A stretch of DNA of 64,000 bases from Rutidosis leptorrhynchoides (lineage: Eukaryota > Streptophyta > Magnoliopsida > Asterales > Asteraceae). The stretch covers positions 338,791,001-338,855,000 of the forward strand of contig NC_092338.1 of the NCBI RefSeq assembly GCF_046630445.1, in the 5' to 3' direction. Position 1 is the stretch's first letter. The number at the start of each line of letters is the position of its first letter. Shown here piece after piece: positions 48,158 to 62,302 of this stretch. The translations under genes were made by a program, and so were the position numbers. The notes beneath the pieces are model-generated. The model had not been told where the DNA came from, made no database searches, and was given only the letters and a program-made list of their open reading frames with translations.

Positions 48158-48165
48158 CATGATAT

Positions 48166-48211
48166 TAGGGATGACAATCCACTAGATAATGGATATGGAT
48201 TGAGTGATGCC

Positions 48212-48295
<84 letters not shown>

Positions 48296-48892
48296 CTTTT
48301 GTTAATCCATATTCATATCTATATTCATTTAATTTTTGTTCATCCATTCATATCCATATTCACAGAATTAAGCGGGTTAATGAATATATATTGAATACTT
48401 AAAAAATATTAGACTATTTCCTAATATGCGATGCAAATGAAAATGTGTTATAACAAAAATAAATATAAATGACATTATAAATGTCTATCTACAAGAATCT
48501 GTAATATTTGCCGAAAATAGAACACAATTCTTTAAATGTTTACTATTAAACGTAGATTATGAAAAATTAATATGTAATTTGTATGTTTATTTTGTTAGAT
48601 ATACATTTTTTGTTGTAATATATCATAGTTGTTTATTACAGGGTGGAACGTAACATGTAAATCTAACTGTAAATGAATTTGTATATATAAATATGTAACC
48701 ATATATCTATATTTATGTATTTGTGTATGTATTTCGGGTGGTAATGGATATATTAATGTATGAAGCTTTTCATTCATATCCATTTAGATTCATTTATATC
48801 TGTATCTATATTCATTCAGTTCATTCATATTAATCACAAAACAAGTGAAATAGATGAATATTCACTAAATCATGTGGTCATTACCATCTCTA
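48166..48892. mobile_element. Non-autonomous hAT-like element, TSD CATGATAT
   Basis: Termini TAGGGATG and CATCTCTA (inverse TAGAGATG), flanked by CATGATAT at 48158-48165 and 48893-48900. Subterminal CATATCCATATTCAT-type repeats lie on both sides of a (TA)n tract at 48213-48294. No transposase. Confidence 0.85.
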
Positions 48893-48900
48893 CATGATAT

Positions 48901-50449
<1,549 letters not shown>

Positions 50450-52661
50450 ATGGAAGGAAGTTCAATGGTGGTGAATGAAGGGGACGATGCCTTGATTGGT
50501 TTGCCACCTGGATTTAGGTTTCATCCGACCGATGAAGAGATTGTAACTCATTATCTTACGCCTAAAGTTGTTAACCGAAGATTTACAGCTAGTGCTATTG
50601 GAGAAGTTGATCTAAACAAGTGTGAACCATGGGATTTACCTAGTAAGTTGTTCTAAAACACTTATCACAAATTGTCAATTGAACGATAATTTCACACATC
50701 GTTCATGTTTGTTACATGATAGCTTATGAACTATCAGGGCCAAAATCCCTTCAAACGGATTATTTAATCTTTTATTGTTAATGAATTAATCATATTAAGA
50801 AATTGCACAAACTTAATCTCCAAATTCTATGAATGGTTTATTTTTTACGGATTTCATATAGATAATTTAGTTACGGTGTCCAAAGAGATCAAAAATAACT
50901 TTTGTAGATTTTGAATTATAGTATAGTATTATAGTATTATTTAGTAATAATAATAAAAGAAAGAAATGAAATTGTGCCATCATTTTCAAAAGCCTGTCAT
51001 AATTGCTAACAATGTGTAGCATAATAAGCCAATTAGGTCTAGATAAAATAATTATAGTGTTCAAATTTGCGTTCCATACTCTATATACAGAGAAGCAAGT
51101 TTAATTATAGGTTGAAATTCGTTCAATTATTGTCAAAAGCTTAACTAGTTACCTATGATATAATATACTTATTTTAATTCTCGATTTAAGATTAATTCTA
51201 TGAATATATAAATTGGTTTATCTCTACTTAAAGATAATATAGTATAATTATAATATATATATTGTGTGCAGAGAAAGCAAAGATGGGGGAGAAGGAATGG
51301 TTTTTCTTTTGTCAACGAGATCGAAAGTATCCAACTGGGATGAGAACAAATCGAGCTACGGATTCTGGTTATTGGAAGGCCACCGGAAAAGATAAGGAGA
51401 TACTAAAAAAAGGAAAGACCGGCGGAAAGTTGGTAGGGATGAAGAAGACACTTGTATTTTACAAAGGAAGAGCTCCTAAAGGAGAGAAAACTAATTGGGT
51501 CATGCATGAATTTAGACTTGAAGGAGATTTCTCATATTACAATATGTCTAGAGCTTCAAAGGTATAATATTATTCTTTTATTCATCCATAGACTTTATCT
51601 TTATTTGGATAAAATATGTTCTTTTCAAACATCTATTTATGTAAATGTATTGTTAGCTATTTTTGAGAGGTGGGTAAGGTTCGAAAACTTTGGCTTTAAC
51701 TCGATTAAACTATGTACATCTGATTAAAAGTGTTCTTCTTTTCGCCTGAACAGTAAAATCTTATATGTTTACCCGTTTTTAAATTTGTTACACAAACAAT
51801 CAACCGCACCACATATTACGAATGTATACACAATTTCGTTTAACCGTTTATTGTCAGCTATTTTTGATAAGACCAAGTGATATTATGATACTAATACCGT
51901 CCATGTATTGATTTCAGGAAGAATGGGTAGTGTGTCGAATTGTTCATAAGAACATTGAAACGAAAAGAACCCCTATTTCGGATCAAGGGATGATCAGGAT
52001 GAACTCGTTTGTGGATGAGTTGTTGGATAGTCCACCTTGGATGCCACCATTGATGGACACTCCGGTTTCTCACTTTGATCCAAATAGACCCGGGTCAAGT
52101 TCTGATCAAAATAATAACATCATCAACAACCACAATGAGAACTTTAGTGGTCAAAAGTTCAAGGGTTTGGTGGAACATGAAAACTACCCATCATATTTCT
52201 CTCAAGACCAAATTCAAATGCTTCAAGATGATCAAGATTACAAAAACTTCATTGTTTCTCCTTATAATTACAACTGCAATACCAATTCGTTCCAAATGAG
52301 CCCATTTATTGGTGATCACCAAAGAAACTTTACAACCACCCTTGTTAATAGTTTTAGTACAAACTTCCCATACTTATCGTCGGGGTCAAGCCATTATGTT
52401 GACCAAAATAGTGGGCTAGAGGTGGACACGAACGACAAAGTAATTAGGCAATGTAAGGTGGAGCCGTATGTCGTAAATAACACCAATCATTCTAGCAAGA
52501 TTAGTGTGACGTCACACGATACAGGGATTAGTAATGACATGACAACAGAAATTTCTTCAGCGTCCATGCATGATACTGCTGGTATGGGGTCGTATGATCA
52601 TTCAGATGATCAAATGGCCCCATCGACACTTTCAGAGTTGGATTCTTTGTTGGAGTATTAA
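50450..52661 (+). CDS. NAC-domain transcription factor, NAM/CUC/ORE1-like, three exons
   Basis: Exons 50450-50642, 51272-51561 and 51918-52661 join in frame to 408 codons. Introns of 629 and 356 bp have GT-AG ends (GTAAGT and GTATAA donors, TGTGTGCAG and ATTTCAG acceptors) and sit at the usual NAC positions. The DNA-binding NAC domain spans residues ~17-172: [47 protein letters not shown] and [30 protein letters not shown] and [18 protein letters not shown]. The C-terminal ~235 residues are Asn/Ser/Asp-rich, as expected of an activation region, with [11 protein letters not shown] near 200. The best fit is the NAM/CUC2/ANAC092-ANAC100 group, whose members act in the nucleus in organ boundaries and senescence; the exact orthologue is not resolved. 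All five subdomains are intact, so it is probably functional. A possible poly(A) signal AATAAA lies at 52938. Confidence 0.95.
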
Positions 52662-53473
52662 TCAACAAAGATGATGGCTTGATTTAATTAATCATTTAAC
52701 TCTTGTTGTTAATCCAGATTTGTTAATTCTTAGGGACTTCTAAATTAGCTTCTCTCATAGAGTTGATAGTGAGTGACTTGTAATTGTTCTTGGTTTCGTT
52801 GTTAGGATAGGAATTAATTCAATGATGTGAACAAACTTCATGTAAATTTAATTATTTGATTGTGTACATAATTTATATGAATCTTAACATAAAACTTTGT
52901 ATAGTTGGTATACATTCTTGTCATGATAATCAAACTCAATAAATGTTACCTCAACAATTTATTACATCTCAAAGCATCTTTTAAGTATATCACCTTATAA
53001 TTTCAATTCTTTGAGATTACTTTATCCAAAATAAATAAATAATATTCGTAATAAAGTACAAAGAAAAAAGCCTTTGAGATTAAAAGTTTGTTTCAAATTG
53101 TTTCAAAGTTTTAGAGTTACAAAGTTTGTTACCATTTTTGAGCTAGCGTGGTACATAGTAGTATGATATATGCCAGTTTGCACACGAGTTAAAGTAAGTT
53201 TCATATACGAACAAAAGAAAGTTTTCGTAAGAAGAACAACTAGAATAACAAAAGAATATCCATATGTTGATTAATTCAATACGGAGTATGTTTCTTCTAT
53301 AAATTAAAGATCGACGATATACGCTTACTACATCGACAACGTTCTCCATTAATTAATTACCTTAAGTTTTGATTAACCACGAGTATATTTTTTCTTTTTT
53401 TTTTTTTTGAAAAGCAAGGTAGTTTTGAAAACCACTAGTATATTTTCACACACCTAAAATATAAAATGAACCA
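52662..53473 (+). other. 3' flank of the NAC gene
   Basis: Presumed 3' UTR with AATAAA at 52938-52943, then AT-rich DNA with a poly(T) run near 53390-53408. No further gene seen. Confidence 0.5.
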
Positions 53474-53489
53474 TATCCATCTAATTATT

Positions 53490-53604
53490 GCCAATGAGGC
53501 GTTGCTTCATTGGTATCCATGTTTCATGAATTCGAGAGTGACCCAGGTTCGAGTCTAACAACTAACAACTAACCTTGTCTTTCAAAAAAAAATATATATA
53601 TATA
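53490..53604 (+). mobile_element. Short SINE, 16-bp TSD
   Basis: About 95 bp of tRNA-like sequence with an A-box-like GCTTCATTGGTATCC and a B box GGTTCGAGTCT, then A(9) and a short TA tail. TATCCATCTAATTATT flanks it at 53474-53489 and 53605-53620. This is a clear retroposition event just downstream of the NAC gene. Confidence 0.87.
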
Positions 53605-53656
53605 TATCCATCTAATTATTCATATGAGTTGTAATCCCTTGAATCCAATAATTTGC

Positions 53657-54374
53657 TTGAAATCCAACGGACCAATAAGAGCGCGACATGTGACGCTACA
53701 ATCACACGTGATTAAAAAAAAATTCAAAATTTTTTTTTATTTTTTAAAAAATAATCTTTTTGTTTAGAAAAAAAATTAATATTTTTTTTTGAAAAAAGTT
53801 TTTAATTTTTTTTTTAAATTTAGATTGTCAAATCCAATCACATGTGATTGTAAAATCCAATCACATGTGATTGAAAAAAAATTCAAATTTTAAAAAAAAA
53901 AAAATTTCAAAATTTTTTTAAAAAAAAATTTCAACCGGAAACAAACTTTAATTCGGTGATTTAATCAAGTTTGTTAGCGTTTCGTGATCATATCTTTAAA
54001 ATTTCAGACTTTAATTCGGTGATTTGATCAAGTTTTGATCAAAAATTTGGTGTTTAAAGGTTTTAACACAAACGTACTGAAATTTGTCATTTTACTAAAA
54101 AAAAAAAATTCAATCACATGTGATTGAATTTGACATGCAGAATCACATATAATTGAATTTTACAATCACATGTGATTGGCATGCAGAATCACATGTCATT
54201 TACTATATGTTAAATCCAATCACATGTGATTGAAAAAAAAAAAATTCGAAAAAAATGTTTTTTTTAAATTTAAAAAAAAAAAATTTTATAAAAAAAAAAA
54301 TTTTAAATTTTTTTTTCAATCACATGTAATTATCACGCCACGTGTCGCATAATGATTGGTCCCTTAGATCTCAA
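53657..54374. mobile_element. MITE-like element with repeated CAATCACATGTGATTG palindromes
   Basis: The ends are imperfect inverted repeats: TTGAAATCCAACGGACCAAT on the left against the inverse TTGAGATCTAAGGGACCAAT on the right, continuing inward with GCGACATGTGACG and GCGACACGTGGCG. Inside are five exact CAATCACATGTGATTG sites (53835, 53858, 54111, 54163, 54217) and four variants (53699, 54140, 54186, 54317) in A/T homopolymer-rich DNA. No ORF. The TSD is not resolved. Confidence 0.72.
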
Positions 54375-54508
54375 CTTAAAAGTTGGTTTCATTTGAATAT
54401 TTTTCTTATTCATATATTGTTTAAGGGCAAATTCCATTAAAAGATAATTTTTTTTACCTCAATTTTTAATTTATGTTTATATTGACATCTAAATGACCGT
54501 TTTATCAA

Positions 54509-54880
54509 ATGTTAATAAAAAAAAGGAGAGTATCGTTATTTTTAAGTTAGGACTCCGTTAAAAAATTAACGATACTTAATTTTCTAAGTTAATCATATCC
54601 AAGTTTGATCATTGGCACTTACCTGGGGATATGGATGACCTCGCGGATGATGATTTTTACGAACTGAATATTTACATAATTTCCATTATGTTCGTAATAT
54701 AATCGTAGAAGATTAATGGCACACGTATGTGCCAATTATCATGCTTGCATATGTTCGTTATCCTCAGATAAGTGTCAATGATCAGGCTTACATATGATTT
54801 ACTTAAAAAATGGAGTATCGTTAATAACGGAGTTTTAACTTAAAAGTAACAATTATACTCCTCTTTTTAATTAACATGTG
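54509..54880. repeat. Long imperfect foldback (arms over 130 bp)
   Basis: From GTTAATAAAAAAAAGGAG and GGACTCCGTT on the left to AACGGAGTTTTAACTT and CTCCTCTTTTTAATTAAC on the right. The arms pair over most of their length (for example TTGATCATTGGCACTTACCTGGG against the inverse of its partner). The spacer is about 100 bp. Probably a MITE or a decayed inverted-repeat transposon. Confidence 0.75.
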
Positions 54881-55891
54881 CCACCTTTTCGTTTATTTTG
54901 ACAATTTTTACGGTAATATTTATACTTTATATTTGGATGTTGCTATCAATGGTTTTCTTAGTTTTTAATAAATTCAATAGAATTGTATATCTATTATACA
55001 GATTTTTTAACGACTACAATTAGAATTGTCATTAACGTACATAAGAGTGATGTATAATTTAATAATCGCCACTGTAACGTCAATATAACAGTTTTAATCA
55101 ACAATGCACAATTTTGATCAAACATTAAAAGAATATGGAAATATCATTATTCTTTAGACATTTATTCTCCTAACCTTTTTCATACTTTGATTGGCACATA
55201 AAATTACAATGGCTTATGACAATATTAAGCTTATTTTTTTAAGATCAACCTAGTATCATTGTTTGAGAAGAGTTTATTCAAGAGATTATAAAAAAAAGGT
55301 ACTTGAAATAGGTTATGAGAATGAGAGAGCTTGTAAAAAAGTATAATGATATTATTACCCCTTATATTATTATATTTGGTATTTGGTATTTGGTATAACA
55401 TCAACTTAATGTCTTTATATGTGATTTTACATAAATAAGGTTCACATACTCTATCAAACACTTTTAAATATAAGTTCAACTTCTAGCTATCAACATTGGC
55501 TACAAGTTTGAGTTTCAGACTTTCAGATATAAACTTTACTACTCCGCACAAGCTAGTTTTATCGGGAATACGCCCTAGATTTAATATTACACAATAAAAA
55601 GGATTATTTAAGAGAAACTTTGCAAGCAGTAGTTTTGCTAGATGAGTACACACTATACCTAGAACGTATAAATGTACTGTACACCTTACTTGTACGTAAT
55701 GAAGTAGTAATCGTACAAAGGTGACGTGATGGTACGTATATATAGGTAGAAAAAAAGGTATATTCTTATTGGTTGAATTGTGGAGTAAGGTTTGGAAACA
55801 ATGTCAGAAGCCTTAAGCCTTAAACGCAGCATGTGGCGAAATTTTAGGCTTACACCTGTCAACAAAATTTTAATATAATACCTCATCCCCC
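54881..55891. other. Intergenic, nothing recognised
   Basis: AT-rich DNA without ORF or repeat structure that I could define. Confidence 0.5.
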
Positions 55892-55900
55892 TATATTAAT

Positions 55901-56021
55901 GGGGGATGATTCTCACACACTGTTTTTTGATTCTCACATACCAATTTACTTGAACTCCTCCCTAATAATAGGGTAAAAGGGTGTGTGAGGATCAAAAAAC
56001 AGTGTGTGAGAATCATCCCCC
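55901..56021. mobile_element. Mutator-type MITE, 9-bp TSD TATATTAAT
   Basis: 121 bp, almost all inverted repeat: GGGGGATGATTCTCACACAC and onward for about 43 bp at each end. TATATTAAT flanks it at 55892-55900 and 56022-56030. A 9-bp duplication and long TIRs indicate the Mutator superfamily. Confidence 0.85.
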
Positions 56022-56030
56022 TATATTAAT

Positions 56031-56392
56031 ACGGAGTAGTCCACTTCAATTAATATTTAATATTAATAGTATTAATAAATTAATAATATCTCATTTTGAA
56101 ATGTCGTAAATTCATAGTCCACTTTCATAAATAGAAAAAGAGCAAGAAGCTTAAATTTTATTATGCTCTTAATGTATGTGGATAGGATTAAAGGAGAAAT
56201 AAAATGTAAGGATAAAACTGAAAAGTAAACATAATTACACTATTAATACTTTTATGATATTACCTTAAGCTGTGTGTTATTTGTCTGCGAACTATTAATA
56301 TGGAAGGAGAGAGTACTATTTTCTGCCCTCCTACTTTTACTAGTTTAGATTTTAACGTTCACCATATACACACAGAATATAATGTGACGACC
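56031..56392. other. Intergenic, nothing recognised
   Basis: AT-rich DNA up to the LTR L boundary. Confidence 0.5.
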
Positions 56393-57590
56393 CGACAAAA
56401 TCGCTATTGATGGCGTCGTTAACTTAGGTCTCGTTACATGGTCATAAATCTTTAAAACAAAATTTGACCAAAAACATGTCGCATTCATTTCAAATGTAAG
56501 GATGTTTCAAGGTTTACAAAAGTAGTTCGACAACTAGTTACGTTACAACGTTTAAGTACAAATGAAACCTATGCGACACAATTTAAGTAAAGTCAAAAGA
56601 CGCTCCATGTATGCATGTATACTCGACATCCAAGCAAGTATCAAAATAGTGTGCGGAAGCATGTACCACTTAGCATTCAAGGACCTGAGAGAAACATAGA
56701 AAATCTGTCAACGAAAACGTTGGTGAAATCATAGGTTTAGTAAGTATGTTATATTGAACCACAAGATTTATAACGTTGAAATAATAGTAAACCATTCTAA
56801 AAGTTGTTGTATCACGAGCACCCAATTATCAAGGCTTAACTGAATACGAACCTCGTTACCATAGTGTTAGAATTACACTATACTCAAAATTACATTTCAT
56901 CCGCCAACGGTAGCTAACCGTCCGAATGAGGGTTTGTCAAACCCGTATGGATCCACACAACATAAGTTCTCGCTTAAACCCTACAAGTGTAACTAATGAC
57001 AATTGAATTGAGGCTTTTTGTTCTAACTCGTACGTAGAATGTTTGTTTTCGTACTTGAGTTCATTTTGTAAAATGAAACGTTTATGTTTTCTCATCCCAA
57101 GTATAAGTGTAAAAGAGTAAAAGTGGGACTATGATCTCACCTTGAGTGCACGAGTAAAAAGGTACTTCACAAAGTAACCGTGTGCAAGAACGAATGATAG
57201 TCTTGACCTAAACAAGTAGGTTGTATCAATACCCGTAAAATACGAGGTCGTCAAAGTTCTTCAATTAGTCATATGGCTCGTTACGACTCGATTATATACC
57301 ATGTGAATCGATTTATCAAGTTTCATGCAAGATACAAGTATAAAAGAAGGTTAGAACGATTACGTAAGTCTTTGGTTAAGTTTGACTAAAAGTCAAACTT
57401 GGTCAAAGTCAACGTCGACGGGGTCAGGTCGGGTATCCAACTATTGTCCATAAAAACGTAGTCATATATAAGCATGTTGGTCAAGTTTCATGTTAATCGG
57501 AGTAGCGAGTAAGCGGGAATGAAATTGGGAAATCACAAAAAAAATGGAGACAGAGAGAATCTCGCGATCGCGAGATTTTGTGCACACCAG
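56393..57590 (-). repeat. LTR L, probably solo, interrupted by K
   Basis: Begins TGTGACGACCC on the + strand, that is, ends GGGTCGTCACA in minus orientation. What follows the LTR end (left of 56393) is not a primer site, so this is likely a solo or truncated LTR. It contains a 20-bp perfect palindrome, AATCTCGCGATCGCGAGATT (57557-57576), and AAGTTTGACTAAAAGTCAAACTT near 57386. Its other end lies beyond K. Confidence 0.65.
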
Positions 57591-57768
57591 GTATAACAAC
57601 CCTCATTTTTCCACTCTGTAATGACTATAATGCCCCTAGGGTTTCATTGTTGATTTGTACATTATATTAGGGTTGTTATCCGGACATAATAAATGAAGTA
57701 ATTAATGTTCATAAACCAAACCATAACCCTAATACTCGTCATTAATGAACTAAACCCTAAACCTAATC
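57591..57768 (+). repeat. LTR start of element K
   Basis: TATAACAACCCTCATTTTTCC, with a first-base pair shift from TG to TA, and GCCCCTAGGGTTTCATTG. The same start occurs at 63146 (J). H interrupts it at 57769. Confidence 0.65.
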
Positions 57769-57933
57769 TGTGACGACCCAGAAATTTCCGACCAAAATTA
57801 AACTTTAGTCTTATTATAATTTCGACACGATAAGCAAAGTCTGTAATATTGAGGTCTTAAAAACTTTGAACTGTGTTCATGTATACATTTGACCTCTGAC
57901 TATGCCCAATGATTCACGAACAATTGTGTAAAT

Positions 57934-58052
57934 ATATAAATATAAATATAAATATAAATATAAATATTAATATAAATATAAATATAAATATAAATATAAA
58001 TATAAATATAAATATAAATATAAATATTAATATAAATATAAATATAAATATA
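57934..58052. repeat. (ATATAA)n tandem repeat in the LTR of H
   Basis: About 20 hexamer units with two ATATTA variants spaced about 60 bp apart, suggesting a higher-order duplication. Confidence 0.9.
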
Positions 58053-58149
58053 AGAGTGTATCTAATATTTGAGTAATCAAATACATAATAACCAATTAGA
58101 ATTAAAAATGTAAAATAAGAAATAGAATAAATAAGTTACTATTTAAAAA

Positions 58150-58151
<2 letters not shown>

Positions 58152-58246
<95 letters not shown>
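58152..58246. repeat. (TA)n microsatellite in the LTR of H
   Basis: About 47 TA units, in the same U3 position as the (TA)n of element 2. Confidence 0.96.
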
Positions 58247-58248
<2 letters not shown>

Positions 58249-60712
58249 TATATATAATTGTTGCCTATAGTTATTATATTGTAAATAAATATTCAATAAA
58301 TGTTATCATATAATAGTATATAATTAGTAAATAGTAATATTTATATATTAAATGTAATTACAAGTTTAATTATAGTTGTTATACTATTAGTACATTCATT
58401 ATTATTAATATTAGGATTATTAGTATTATTAAAGATTTAATATGAAATTTGTTATATGTAAATTATTATATTATTATTACTAATTGTTATAAACAACATT
58501 ATCATTAATATTATTATCAATATTGTTACTATTATTAACATTTTAATTATTATCATTATTACTTTTAATGTTAATATTAGTATTATTAATTACCTCTTTT
58601 ATTTTATTATTACTATTAAAGGTATTTCTATTATTAATAATCTGTATTATTATTAATAATTATTATTATCAGTATTATTATTATTTATTATTATTATTAT
58701 TGTAATATAATATTTATTAACATTATTAGAAGCAATATCTATATATAATACTTAATTATTTATAGGAAATTGAATATAGTTTATAAATCAGATAGGGAAA
58801 TTTCATACAGATGATTATACATCACGATCATCCCTTTTGATTCTTGTCTCTAAATCTGTACCAATATTCGAAATCAAAATAGATATATCCAAAAAGCAGT
58901 TACCCATCTATATCTGTTTCATTTTTTTTATTTTATTTTATTCATATCTCTGTTATTAATTGATTCAATCTGTCCAAACAATCGAATTCCACTCACTTAT
59001 ACATGCCAAAATCAGTTTGATGTCACATTCAGCTTTTGTTTTTTTTTTTATTTTATTTATTGAATCGAATAAAATTCTGTCGAATCAAATCTAACTACAA
59101 AACAAGTGATAATTGAATCAATTAACTGTAAATATATCTGCTAATCTCTACATATCTCTCTACCAGTACAACCTGAGCATAAGGAAGAAAAATCAAATAA
59201 ATCTATAAAGAAAACCCTCGTCTTCTGTGCTTGAATTCGTTTTAGCCAAAACCATATTGTAAGTATTCCTGTCTCCTCTTTAATTCGATGAAACCAAATC
59301 AACCACAAACCCACTTACTTTTCTAGATTAGCAGTTAACTCGTCACCACTCCATCGCCCCAAAAGACCATCACTCACCACCATCACAGCCATCTTGATAG
59401 CTCTCTTCTTTCCCTCTCCTTTGCTTCTATATTTCAACAAGAACTCGAATGTATCTGTTGCCTGCATACTGAATCTGTTTACCATAATGAAACCACATTA
59501 ATAACCCAAACAACCATCCTTAAAACCGTTATTACTCGCTGCTATCTTCTTCTATTTTTCTTTGTTGTTTGTTTCGTTTCCTGTCAGTCAACACCCAAGC
59601 CACCACCATTTATTATTACTTTTCATGTTTTTGTTCTAATCGACCACCGGTTCGACAGCCATCACCACAATACCCTCATTTATGTACTATGGCTGTTTTC
59701 TTTTCTTATTTTCACATCTGCTTTCGGTTATAAATAAACGCCATCACCTTTTAATTATTCCTTTCCCCCACGTTCCAACTAGTGCATGATACTTTCTTTA
59801 TTATTATTTTTTTATGGCTGACAGTCCTCCACCATTCCAACCTCACGATTCATTAGTGGGTATAAAGTAACATGTGGGTGGACTTTCGAATTCAATTAAC
59901 CAAATAATGATTGATAAATGGCTGCAAAGGATGGTAGGGATCGTGATTGTGGGACACTTTTTCTTTTGTTGCCATAGAGGCCAACCGAAGGTTCCACTAA
60001 GAAATAGAAGATGATATTAGGATATTGATAAGATAATTATAGATACATTAGGATGATGATAAAGTTGATAATTAATACGTAACTATATCCATGTTTACTA
60101 CTTGTACCGTTCCCATATTTTGGTTACCAAAACAAAAGGCCACAGATTTTTATTTGGGCCGTGACCCATCTATGGATTCTGATATGGCTGATCTGTTGGG
60201 CCGAGGTTATTATAGTTATGTTGGGCTGGTGTGATTAAATGGGGAGGGCTAAATGAGTTGGGCTTATGAAGTGGGCCGATGGTTCATTGATTCACCTTCC
60301 TCCCTGCTCAAGATAAAGGCTGATATAGCGGCCATCTTTGAATCAATAAGATACAGCGTATGATAAATGATTGATGACGTCGAAGATGAACATAATAATA
60401 ACAGATTATGATTTTGTTATGATGGTGGTACAATGATGAATAAAGCGATGATGATAGAAAAGAGGCGATGAGATGAAAACTATAAAGAATATGATAATAA
60501 CGATTATGATGATTAATTGATGATGATATTGTTAAATTGTTAATGAACCGAATTATTATGATTATGATCATGTGACGATGACAATTAAATACCTTAATCG
60601 ATTGGTATTTAGAAGTAGAAGAAGAAGAAGAAGAAGAAGAGGGAATAGGATACAACAAATTTCGGTTTAACTAAAACTGGTTCTGATTATAAACAGAAAA
60701 GTAACGAACAGA

Positions 60713-60790
60713 GGAGTGGTTAGGGAGTTTGGGTTTGAACGAGAGGTCTCGAGTTCGTGCCCTGACATGGGCGTTTACTTTTTTTAAAAG
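60713..60790 (+). repeat. SINE-like tRNA-derived fragment in the LTR of H
   Basis: GTGGTTAGGGAGTTTGGG resembles a pol III A box and GGTCTCGAGTTCGTGCCC a B box, followed by a T-run. No clear TSD. Confidence 0.5.
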
Positions 60791-60823
60791 CTTATATGTT
60801 AAGGTAGCCTTTCTAACCATTTC

Positions 60824-60980
<157 letters not shown>

Positions 60981-62290
60981 AGTATTATTATTATTATTAA
61001 TATCAATATTATTATCGTGATCATTATTATTTTTACTACTAATATTATTATTATTATTATTATTACAACTATGTTATTATTATTATTATCATTATTTTTA
61101 CTAATAATATTATTATCAATATTATTAATGTTACTAAATAAAACTTTAGTTTTAAATGTATCTTGTATATAAAATATAACTATATTTTTATAATATTAAA
61201 CTAAATAAATAAATATTATAAGTTAGATACAAAACATTAGATATATAGAAGTATATATAATAAGTATACTACTTTACTAATAAAATACTTTTGTTTCATT
61301 TACGATTTAATATAACTCAAATTTATTAAAAATACTATCATATTAAAAATTATGAGTATTTAAAAAATATTAATGCTAATTATTTATTCAAAATATATTA
61401 ATAAATTATATAATATATTATTATGATAATTTAATAAATACATAAAATAAAAATATTTAAGTAATTATTAATATTAAATTTAATATCATAAGTATATTAC
61501 TAATATCAAAATATATATTTATTTGAATATTATTATATGTGTTAATATACATACTTGATATAGGTTCGTGAATCCGAGGCCAACCCTGCATTGTTCAGTA
61601 TCGTCGTATGAATATTTTTACTACAAAATATTGTATTGTGAGTTTCATTTACTCCCTTTTTAAATGCTTTTGCAATATATATATTTGGGACTGAGAATAA
61701 ATGCGCTGCTTTATAAATGTTTGACGAAATAGACACAAGTACTTAAAACTACATTCTATGGTTGGATTATTAAACCGAATATGCCCATTTTTAGTCTGGT
61801 AATCTAAGAATTAGGGAACAGACACCCTAATTGACGCGAATCCTAAAGATAGATCTATCGGGCCCAACAAGCCCCATCCAAAGTACCGGATGCTTTAGTA
61901 CTTCGAATTTATCATGTCCGAAGGGAGTCCAGGAATGATGGGGATATTCTATATGCATCTTGTTAAGGTCAGTTACCAGGTGTTCAATCCATATGAATGA
62001 TTTTTGTCTCTATGCATGGGACGTAAGTTTATGAGAAATCGAAAAATGAAATCTTGTGGTCTATTAAAATTATGAAATGATTATTTATGATAAACTAATG
62101 AACTCACCAACCTTTTGGTTGACACTTGAAAGCATGTTTATTCTCAGGTATTAAAGAAATCTTCCGTTGTGCATTTGCTCATGTTAAGGATATTACATGG
62201 AGTCGTTCATGGCATACTTAGGACAGTACCTCGCAATGGGACCAAATGTTGATGACTTCGTCCAGGTGGATTAGGACGGGGTATGACATG

Positions 62291-62302
62291 TAGTATCAGA
62301 GC
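62291..62302 (+). other. Primer binding site of element H
   Basis: TAGTATCAGAGC, 2 nt after the LTR. Confidence 0.7.

Noticed and set aside
51452-51727. Alternative frame across the NAC exon 2 / intron 2 border
   Set aside because: Runs into the intron and lacks NAC motifs; the GT-AG spliced frame restores subdomain E exactly.
53835-54232. CRISPR-like array of palindromic repeats
   Set aside because: Spacing is irregular, there are no unique spacers, and the context is a plant MITE.
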